A stretch of 44,025 bases of DNA. Origin: Ectocarpus siliculosus. Taxonomy: Eukaryota; Sar; Phaeophyceae; Ectocarpales; Ectocarpaceae. Under the pieces are notes generated by a model that searched no databases, was not told the origin of the DNA, and was given only the letters and a program-made list of their open reading frames with translations. A program made the position numbers and the translations under genes. This document shows, one piece after another, positions 32,748-44,025 of the stretch. Numbering within the stretch: position 1 is the first letter of the stretch; the number at the start of each line of letters is the position of its first letter. The stretch is from NCBI GenBank assembly GCA_000310025.1, contig FN649727.1:6199128-6243152 (forward strand), read 5' to 3'.

Positions 32748-35321
32748 CTAAGGGGTGGGGGCCACGCGCTTCAGCTGGAGGTCGTAACGTACGTCCATTC
32801 CTGGCTTGACGAGGCAATCGCCGTTGTCGATACATATCCCCTTGTCGCCAAACGCCATGTTAGCCGGCACCACCATCTGAACCTCCGCCCCGGCCTGATG
32901 TTGCAGAGAAGGGCAAAAACAATACGCATGTGTCGGTGTTTCGTCCATAACATGGTTGGTTCTCGATCTTTCCGCAACAGCTAAGGTACAGGGATGGATA
33001 TTGAACATTCGCACCGTGTTGCACTTATGCAAAGGTTCGGGACGGTAGGTCGCAGATTCCGCACGGCGTATGCGTGCGAGTAGTAGACCCACCAGGCCGA
33101 AACACACCACCAGAAAGGATAAAGGATAACTTTGATAATAGAAACGGCAGAGAGTAGTTTCGCTTTCAGATATGCTGCCGGTGCAGTCGACGTATGGGGA
33201 GCGACGAACAAAGAAGGTGTTCACGCCCAACGGAGCAGTGATCGTACGGCATACGCCCGATCAAGAGGCTAACCAAGCGCGGCCTTCTTCCTGGAGGCCA
33301 GCGCCGCGTCAATCGAGTTGCGAGTGCTTTGCTGCGGTCGGAAAAGCCGAGTGCAATCACAACGAGGTGGGTTTTCTTGGGAGGCACCGGGTATACGTTC
33401 GACGTTTCGTGCTCTTAGCATTCGCGCGGCGGAGCAAACGCTACTGCTGTGGGGCAACTGCTAGGGTTTGGGAATGACCAAAGGTTAGCCACCAGACAAG
33501 CCGGCAACAAAACGGTCCACCGACAGCACTTATTTGTCAGACCACGCAGTAGTCCCATGTCTTGGGTCTCACATTCATCAGCCGCAGCACCTCTTCCCAC
33601 CCCTTGATAACCTGTCGCTTCCCGAGCTGGAAGGCGATGGGCTTCCTGCCCGGTGCATTGCTTGCATCGAAAACTGCCCCATCCGGTAGGAACCTGCTCA
33701 AATAAAAATATACATATATTCAGCTACATAGGTACATGAAGGAAGGGAATCAACTACATAGGTACATGGCACACACAAATCAGCTCGGGGTACTGTATTG
33801 CCGCTGCAGCTCACGGCAGAATATGCTCGCAGTATCGCGTACCAATTGACATCCTGCAACAATACCGGTGTACCTACTGAATCTCGATGCTGAAGCTGCA
33901 GTCAGGAACCTAAGCTCGTAGGGATACACACATCTCTAAAGCGCTCGCAAGAACTCACCCGCGAGCAATCATGCGTGAGAGATCCCGCCCGCCCCCCTTT
34001 ATCTCACATAAGCATCAACCCGCCACCGACTGGACGATCAATCTCACAGAGCGTATATATGTACAGCAGTGTACAGGCGTGACATGGGTTTGTACACGCA
34101 ACTCCATGCTGCCGCAAAGCACACTTTTCCCCTCAGAGTAGCCACCTCTGTCCTATAGCGACATCGCGCGCAACGAGAAAGCCAACCGCCCATCACTTGC
34201 AGCAGAGACTAAATCACCGCCGTTTCTACATAGATAGGTCGTCGCCGCCATGCAAGTGTAAGTGCTTCGTCTCATATGGGCAACGACTCATCACTTCCGA
34301 AATGATGTTGTAGGCTACATACAACGGTCTCACCCCGTGAACTCCACGACGCAGAAGTCACCGTCTCTAGCGACGGGCCCGGTTCCCTCTTTCAGCACAA
34401 TGAACTTGACTCCACCGTCTGTCGTGAACACTGTTGAAGATTTGTCGGAGCACGGGGGAATGCAATTATTAGGAAAATTCAATACAAACACAGACTTGTA
34501 CTCATTCGAGATATAACCACAGCAGTCGAACATGATCACGTCGAACAAAAAAAAAAAAAAACATCAGGTTGAGTACATGTAGATAAGTTGTAGTCAGAGC
34601 GGCGGGTGTAGGGTAGTAAAACGGCGAAGATTCACCCATGCAAGTTCCCAATCATCCATCTGCTCCCATCGTACACGATCGCACAAATCACATGCCACAC
34701 GCCATTGTGCCGTTGTTGCAATACACGATTGCTGCAGTAGCACACCCGAGATCGTCAGCAAACGCGGAGGGGGGTACGTACCACGGGGGGTGCACCTGCT
34801 ACTTACAAGACATTTTCGCAGAGACGGACTGTTTTCTTCGTCGTTCGTGACTCGCGATTACATTGTAGACCGCGAGTTCCTCACTACATCACAGTACATC
34901 AAGGACAAGGAGTCCTCTCCACGCTTTCTCAAGTTCGGCTTTCAATCTCATGGCGGCCGCCGCCGCAACAGAACTGCCGATGGTGTGCGTGGAGAAACAT
35001 GAACACAGCAACAACTTGAGCAGTTCCTTGAAGCGAGCCGAACACACCTCTCCGGTTGGGTTCTGCTTTCGCAGCTGCGAGGGCTCCTGCAGGCAGCACC
35101 GCAGAGGCAAGCAAGCCAGCGACTGCCGCACTCGCGGTTTGGATGACGTCCCTTCGCGTCCCATCCAGCCCTGGTCGCGGCGAGGATGCCGCCATCACCT
35201 TCGCGACAGCATCAACCTTCTTCTGCCGAAGCGAAGCTGCACCGGTAACGGGGCCGCCGGTGAAGGCATTGCAACCTGCAGCAGCAGACAGTGCAATGCA
35301 CGCAACTAGTCCAAGCTTCAT
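32748..35321 (-). CDS. FKBP-type peptidyl-prolyl isomerase with Tat thylakoid-lumen signal, 212 aa
   Basis: FKBPs speed cis-trans isomerisation at X-Pro bonds; many plant and algal ones reside in the thylakoid lumen. Exons 35321-35048, 34430-34334, 33693-33573 and 32894-32748 join in frame (phases 1, 2, 0). Targeting is layered: signal peptide MKLGLVACIALSAAAGCNA then F, a transit stretch, then a twin-arginine signal TRRDVIQTASAAVAGLLAS ending in AGALAAA. The FKBP domain spans residues 92-212. Compared with human FKBP12, the binding-pocket residues F36-D37 (VFDAS), F46 (IAFQLG), V55-I56 and W59 (QVIKGWEE) are present. Tyr26 and Tyr82 are replaced by Phe (VEFTG, NMAFGD), and the F99 position is Leu-like, so activity may be reduced. 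The last residues RYDLQLKRV close the sheet. Confidence 0.95.
33724..33766. repeat. Two-copy direct repeat CTACATAGGTACATG
   Basis: The 15-mer occurs at 33724-33738 and again at 33752-33766, within the FKBP intron between exons 2 and 3. Too short to classify. Confidence 0.8.
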
Positions 35322-35691
35322 CGCGTAGTTCTTCTTCAGTGTAACGTGCTGTGACGGATGAACGACGGTGTCGCAGGGTGAGGATGGTATCAAACGATAG
35401 AGCGGTTTCGCGAGGAACGGAGCAAGGGGGTGACGCGAAATCATCGCGATGATCATGAATCCAAAGCAAGGCTTCCTGCTTGTTTGCAGTTAAAGGCATG
35501 AGACGACCTTCCGGATGTATGCAAACCAATCTCTCACCTCTTTCTAAAAGGGGGAGTTCGGGTTTATCTGGGCGGTCGCCAGTGGTTCACGCAAGAAAGG
35601 GCTCTGATGGCCAAAAAAAGTGGTTACTTCATTTATCGAGCGAACGAACGAACCAACGGTCTAGACAAAAATAATACCGACGACGAACTCA

Positions 35692-35841
35692 ACTCGCTTG
35701 GACATGGGCACGTGCGACACCCAACATACTTCGTTTGATGAGAGGCACATCATTCGGCCACTCCACCTGCTTTTCGACTCGATGAAAGTACTGTACGGCG
35801 GCAAGCTTGCCGAAAATTGTCGGGTCAACGTTACCCTGATC
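35692..35841 (-). mobile_element. Possible fragment of a tyrosine-recombinase element
   Basis: About 50 codons on the minus strand read DQGNVDPTIFGKLAAVQYFH, then IKRSMLGVARAHVQ. This is the pattern of the helical core-binding part of tyrosine recombinases (a segment ending YFH, a gap, then a K..L.G.AR.H helix). Such recombinases occur in DIRS/Ngaro-type retroelements and Cryptons. Sequence before and after does not continue the domain and no catalytic R/H/Y motifs are present, so it would be a relic. Recognition is by pattern only and weak. Confidence 0.25.
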
Positions 35842-36309
35842 TGCACACCACCACATCTGCATCACCCCAAGACGTGTGATTGTGAGAGTGTTCCAACACG
35901 GCGGTCCTGACGAATTTGTTAGTCGAATTGCGCCACCCACACGCCAAGCGCCGATCGACTACAACAGACCTTTTGTGCGCAAATAAACAATGGTGGATTA
36001 AGTGTTTCTGATTGTTTACGAACCTTCGTTCGTGTTCATCGGTTTTAGGGGATAAGTTGGGGACCTCATTTCATCATCATGTAGGTAAAGCGTGGAGCGA
36101 TGTGTGGCCAGTGTGTTGAGTCTTGACCGGGGTGGGGGCGGTGAGGATTTGAACCAGAACTCAAAGGCGTGCGTAAATTTACGCTGCTCTGTAGACTCCC
36201 AATGTGGCGAGCGTGCAGAATGTCCCCTCCCTACAAGCGGTATCTCGTAGAGACAAAAGCCTCAACAAGTCTTCCGATTGAAATATTCAATGAATGGCGC
36301 TGTCCATTG

Positions 36310-36716
36310 CTGCCAAAGCAGCTTCCCCAACAACCCTGCCGCGCCCCTTCTTGACGTCTTCCTTCTCGCAGCTGAACCCATTCGTTCGCGCCGTTTAGCA
36401 GCCCGCTATTGTTCGGCTGGAGTTGCCGTGGTGCCGAGCCGACAAGAGACGGCGGCGATGATGTAGAGCGGCTAGGGCTCAGAAGCTGTGACCGAAGACA
36501 ATAACATGGTGACGACGTGGCAGGGTTGGGGAAGCTGCTTGTGGCAACCATGGCACGTGCATGGTGTCACCACTACAACGCCAGCCGAGCTTAAGGGGGC
36601 GGCGAAAGCGGGAGCGAACGAAGGTTTCAGCGGTTGTGATGGAGGACATCCTGAAGGTAAAGGAGGACGTGACGTGGTTGGGGACGCTGCTTGTGCCAGC
36701 CATGGACAAGAGAGTC
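36310..36716. repeat. Cluster of diverged short repeats in both orientations
   Basis: A segment with AGCAGCTTCCCCAAC...CCTGCC (36318-36342, plus) recurs reverse-complemented at 36518-36545 and again at about 36680-36712 as AGCAGCGTCCCCAACCACG. The plus copy and the rightmost minus copy also share GCTGAA.CC.TTCGTTCGC (at 36370-36390 and around 36610-36630). Three copies, two orientations, function unknown. Confidence 0.6.
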
Positions 36717-36905
36717 GGGGGAAGTTTTTCGCTCCGCCCACGGGTGCATCTCAACCAGCAGCAGCAATCGATCCAACGGGATGAAAGACCCGGTTCGAGA
36801 AAAAGATAATCTGCACCATAATTAACAGTCAACTATGCCACAACAGCAGTATCAATCGAGATATCAGATACTTACACCCACCCACGACTCATTCCTCCAA
36901 CGTGA

Positions 36906-38868
36906 TCATGTACTGCTGCTTCTGTCGCTCGCCCCGCCGGATGGCTGCGGACCTGCACTAGCACTACTACTACTACCAAGAGGAACAAGTTCCGGAAGCC
37001 CCTTCAGCTCCAACACGCTCGTCAGTCCCGCCAAGGCCCCCTTGAATACCCACAGCGGCACCGAGCGCCCCTTGTTCTTCGCGATCGATGCCCCCGCTGC
37101 AGCGCTAGCCACGTTCAGCCCCAGCAGGAACAGACTCACCGGCACCGCCGCCTGTTGGAAAATACGAAAGGCGGACATGTGGGGGGCAAGGACGTTGACC
37201 TTGACATCCTGAACGCGACGCCTCGGGGAGGAAGAAAGTCTAGAAGGAAAGCATCGCTGGGCGTTTCATCAACAACTCATTTGACTGCAGCTGTTTCGTG
37301 CTCTTAGGGGGGACGGCGAAGAGAACACCAAAATGTTTGCCGCGGTACTCACATACCATCCTTTTCGGCTTAGCGCACGGCAACCTACTCCAGGACCCCA
37401 AATTATCGACATATGAAAACTTCAAAGTGTGTTTGTGTCTTGGAAGTAACAATAATGACTAAATTACACACCTCCGCAACATCTCGCGGTAGAAGCCCTG
37501 TCTCCAGCGCGTCCAAGGTACCCTTCCCGAACGCAAGGGAAAGACACCCGCAAACCGCCACCGCGTTCGCCCTTTGAGCGAAATTCAGCAACAGCGGCTG
37601 GGCTGGAAGAGCGTCCTCCGCGCGCACCTCAGGTACCCACTCCGAAATATCCCTCTGTTCCGCGGTAAGCCCCGGCTTGCGGAAAATTTCTTCGTCCACT
37701 TCTTTCTGGCTTCTGCCCCCCAGGTTGACGGGCACCTTCTTCATACGCGCAGGAAACCCCACACAGGCGCGAAAAAAAACCCATCAGCACTGACGTCCAA
37801 GCGATACGTTCACGTTCGCGTACGATTCTTCAGCTCCAGTCTTCAAAACTGCGACGGATTATTTGAGGCCGAGACATGGAACGAGGATCATGATCTACGT
37901 ATGATGAGCGTAGTGAGCCATTGGCCATCCCAGGGCACCACCGCGATCGACGTGTCTCGATTTACGCACGCACCTTCCTGCTGGTGTTCAGGGCCCTGGA
38001 CTTCTTTGTGGCCGCTTTTTCCGCCTTTGTCTTCATGTCCATCATGGCTTGCTTCTCGAAGAGAGACTTTCTTCGGTCCTCACGGCTGACATTCGCCACG
38101 CTGTTCAACCTTTCCTCTTTCGCACTGACAAAAAAAGTAGACGAAGGGGGGAGATGGGAGGGGGCTGGCGATCACGACATCTACTCGTGCTTGGTCAGAA
38201 AACATAAATTGAGAACGCTCCGAGGGAGGGTACACCGAAAAAACGGCCGCCCTCTTCGCCACGAAAACAACGTCAGGAATGTCTGCAACAACCCCTTACA
38301 AATTCTTCGAAAATCCATGACGGGATCTACTCTTTTGCTACGAACTCGAACCAGGAGTTCAATACCGTACTCCATATCCACTTCCACGCAGCAGCAAAGA
38401 GATAATCACCTTCCGAGCGTTAGGAAGCCGTCCTTGTCGGCCTTCTTCTGTATGTCCAAGCCCACCGTCGGATTTATTCTCTCGTAGTACTCGTTGTCCT
38501 TGAGCGTGCGAGCGTTTAAGTCGATGCCCATTCTCTCAGAGGCCGCCACGTACCCTCCGATTTTCATCATCGGCTCGATAAGGTATCCATACCCGTACCT
38601 GTTGCCGGTATCGTCAAGTTCATATTCGGAGCGCGGGCAGAATGGAAATCGTGTGGTACTGTACCAGGTGCTTGTAGCACTCGAGCTTAAAGAGTTAATA
38701 GGCCAATAGAACCAACTTACTGCAGATATAACGAACAGGAGTTTCTCTGCAGGGTTGGCTTTGTGTGATCCCCACACACACTGCTGCCTCTAGACTAAGT
38801 AGTAAGCTAGATCAGGGTATGTGAAGTAACAATGTCGGAAGTCGTCTCGCAATCGCACAACTCTCGCT

Positions 38869-38925
<57 letters not shown>

Positions 38926-40170
38926 TAGCTCGTGCTCCGACACGCGTGCCCGTCTGCCTTCTTGTCCCTTCACGAGCCGCCCACAGTACACCCCGAAAAA
39001 GTGCTTCCGCTAACTTCATTGCCTATGGATATAGCGATGGATTCGTTGCGTAATAGCAAGAACAAAAAACACTCGAGGGGATGGTTGAATGGGGCTTTGC
39101 GCTCACCCTACTACTGCTCCTCGCTAGCTCACCTCGTCAGCTCGCTGTACGAAAGCACGTTCACCTCCCCGTCCCACTCGTCCCTGTCGGGCTCGTTCTC
39201 CAGGGCCATCTGAGTGGGGTTCACGGAGAGAAAGTTGAGCAAGGTGCCCCCCGCCCCCTTTGCCTCGACGCCCCCGCCGCCCTTCTCGGGGTCTCCCGCC
39301 TCTCGCTCGTCGAGGTAGGCCCTGATCTCGGCCTCTAGCACGGGCCACTCGGCGAAGAAGCCGGGCTTCTGGCCCTGGTTGGGACCCGCCATCATCACGA
39401 TCGTGCGGCTTGTTCTCGTCGTCGTCGTCGTCGTGGGAAGTCGCCGTCTTGAACACCTGCTTGTTGTTTACAAGTACAGCAGTTAGACCCCGCACGTAAG
39501 AACATCTACTCTTATTGTTGGCTGAGGCTGGGGTTCTTACAGTAGACTTACGTACATAGTTCCTCTATGTCACGCGACGAACGGCCGCTACATGGGTTTT
39601 GGGGCAGCCCACAAATGGTGCTAAGTTCTTAGATCGGAGAATGAGTTTTAGTGTTTCGAGGCTCAATCTTTTAACTGCGCTATCTGCATGCACGCGGCGA
39701 GCACGGGCTTGGATTGTCTGGTTCCAATTGCCTAGCGTGGAAAAGGCCAGTGACAGGTGCCATCGGGACAACACAAGATCGCCCCGCACACATGATATGT
39801 ATCGGCTCCATGCTGTTGAGGGCAAAAACATGAGCAAGGACTTGCACAACACGCACACAACCCAACCTGAGACAAGCATGAGCCGCTGCAGGATGATTGG
39901 TATGGGAACACACCTGAAACTACGTCAGGAAACAACACGCCGATGTAGCTAGAGAGTTGCGTGTGGTAAGGAGATCTACACCATCATTCTGTTACATAGC
40001 CTGCCGTGGTCGACTGCAACATGGTACCTGGCATGACATCTCGAAGACGACGAGGTCGGTGACGGCTTCAGGCCCCTCGTTGGAGCTACAGTCGGCACAT
40101 GAAAGCCTCCTGCGCCTGTGACGCACAATACCGCAGATATTACAGGGAGCCACATAGTAAGCGTGCACAT
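36906..40170 (-). CDS. Plastid-directed membrane protein of unknown function, 451 aa
   Basis: Not recognised as any named family. Six exons (40170-40028, 39456-39133, 38658-38410, 38100-37974, 37738-37472, 37151-36906) join in frame with phases 2, 2, 2, 0, 0. The N-terminus MCTLTMWLPVISAVLCVTGAG..F is a signal peptide followed by F, so plastid import is inferred. A soluble region follows (KPGFFAEWPVLEAEIRAYL; EYELDDTGNRYGYGYLIEP; MKIGGYVAASERMGIDLNA), then a Lys/Arg-rich segment (residues about 239-281), then hydrophobic stretches at about 333-352, 372-394 and 403-418 suggesting two or three membrane spans. It ends in a Ser/Gly tail. The exon 3 and exon 5 acceptors (GTACAG, ATGAAG) are chosen by phase and are less certain than the others. 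It is divergent from the adenylate kinase gene. Confidence 0.78.
38872..38922. repeat. (GA)n microsatellite
   Basis: About 25 GA units inside the intron between exons 2 and 3 of the unknown plastid membrane protein gene. On the transcribed strand this is a CT tract and may act as, or interfere with, a polypyrimidine signal. Confidence 0.95.
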
Positions 40171-40994
40171 ACCACGCGCGCTGGGTGCTTGGCTTGTGTT
40201 GCACACACGCGCACGCGCTGCACGCTTCGCTTGCTGCTGGAGCAGGGTCGGGGCTCCGCGAAACATTGTAGGCTAGCCCTCGCAGTCACGTTGCCCCCAA
40301 CCATGAAGAAACTTGACGTCCAAACTTGAAATCGTGAAACCGTGTGCAGCAGCGTGTGTACAGTATGTAGATCAAGGGCGACTCAGCGCGTGGAGAATAC
40401 GAATATGAGAGACGCTGTCCATCGTGTGTAGTACATGCACTCAGATCTGACCTTATCCTTGTGCACAAATCAAACGCTGTGTTGAAAAAGGCAGATAATG
40501 CCGCGCGCATCACGTATCATAGAGCACAAGTTGGACACGTCATCTCCGAGCAAAAATCATGTGCAAAAAATCTTGCGGGCTTCCTCTTGACACGTCAACT
40601 GACGTGTGTATTTGCAAATTTGCTCAACGCCAACCCCTACTCGCCACCCCCCCAACTTCCGCTCCGTCACCAGCTCATCTTGAGAGAGAGGGTGAGATGT
40701 GTGGAAAAGAGGCGCCCCCAACACGAGCACACAGGATGAAAACACAAACACAGGATTGGATGCACACGCACGCCATTATTTTACATGATGACCCCCCCCC
40801 CCAGCAACACGCCGCGTGTTCCCTGAACCAGAGTCGAGCTCACGTCGTGTCAACTGTACTCCTGTAGTGGTACCTTGCGAGTACCATCGCGCTTGCGCAT
40901 CACCCACAGCTCTCGGCACACGGGCCGACTCGTTATAGTTGTCGAGCCTTCTGGGTAAAGGCTGCCGTAGGCGCTTGTGCGGGCGAGCGGAAGC
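40171..40994. promoter_or_regulatory. Divergent promoter region between plastid protein and adenylate kinase genes
   Basis: 824 bp between two start codons that face away from each other. It contains a C run near 40790-40802. No TATA box, operator or RNA gene was recognised, and the short open frames here lack family features. Confidence 0.45.
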
Positions 40995-43930
<2,936 letters not shown>

Positions 43931-43991
43931 GTACGAGTATGGCAAGGTTAACGTCAAGGTTGATACAAGAAAGCTAAGAGAGGGAGAGGGC

Positions 43992-44025
43992 GGGGGGGGG
44001 GGGGCATCGGGGGGGGGGGGGGGGG
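43992..44025. repeat. G-rich low-complexity end of window
   Basis: Two G runs (about 13 and 17 bases) separated by CATC, at the very end of the window inside an adenylate kinase intron. A contig edge or a sequencing dropout at a G-rich tract is possible. Confidence 0.85.

Larger units (their letters stand above)
35322..36905. other. Intergenic region between two minus-strand plastid genes
   Basis: About 1.6 kb holding the FKBP promoter side and the 3' side of the unknown plastid membrane protein gene. It includes a possible recombinase fragment (35692-35841) and a cluster of diverged repeats in both orientations (36310-36716). No intact gene recognised. Confidence 0.55.

Noticed and set aside
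36125-36165. tRNA-like GGTTCAAATCC on the minus strand
   Set aside because: The flanking bases do not form a T-arm stem and no matching acceptor, D or anticodon arms are found upstream.

Overview
The window is nuclear DNA of a photosynthetic stramenopile, most probably a brown alga close to Ectocarpus. Genes are broken into many short exons with GT-AG introns (one GC-AG), some introns exceed 1 kb, and microsatellites and homopolymer runs are common. Four encoded proteins start with an ER-type signal peptide ending in small residue(s) followed by phenylalanine, the form typical of secondary red-type plastids. The species is an inference. No prokaryotic operon, phage, CRISPR or RNA gene was seen.

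Eight genes were rebuilt exon by exon, checking that splice phases join in frame. From left to right: a 17-exon anoctamin/TMEM16 membrane protein (minus, 14007-2474); a DUF2358/SnoaL-like plastid protein (plus, 14469-21162) whose 4.3 kb second intron is full of diverged repeats and holds a 193 bp TIR element; a plastid-directed Zim17/DNL zinc-finger HSP70 escort protein (minus, 24216-22084); an Iwr1-type RNA polymerase II import factor with ankyrin-like repeats in its middle (minus, 28771-25380); the AP-3 adaptor sigma subunit (plus, 29056-30734); a Tat-type thylakoid-lumen FKBP (minus, 35321-32748); a 451-residue plastid membrane protein of unknown function (minus, 40170-36906); and an adenylate kinase (plus, from 40995, running off the right edge).

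Three neighbouring pairs are divergent and may share promoter regions: anoctamin/DUF2358, Iwr1/AP-3 sigma (only 284 bp apart) and unknown plastid protein/adenylate kinase. Two pairs are convergent. The genes do not form one pathway. Three separate themes appear: plastid proteostasis and membranes (Zim17, FKBP, DUF2358, the unknown protein), membrane traffic or lipid/ion transport (AP-3, anoctamin), and housekeeping (Iwr1, adenylate kinase).

I did not find a convincing new multi-gene system. The best leads are the ankyrin-Iwr1 architecture, the unknown plastid membrane protein, the plastid-directed Zim17, and the small TIR element whose empty site is preserved in a sister repeat copy.
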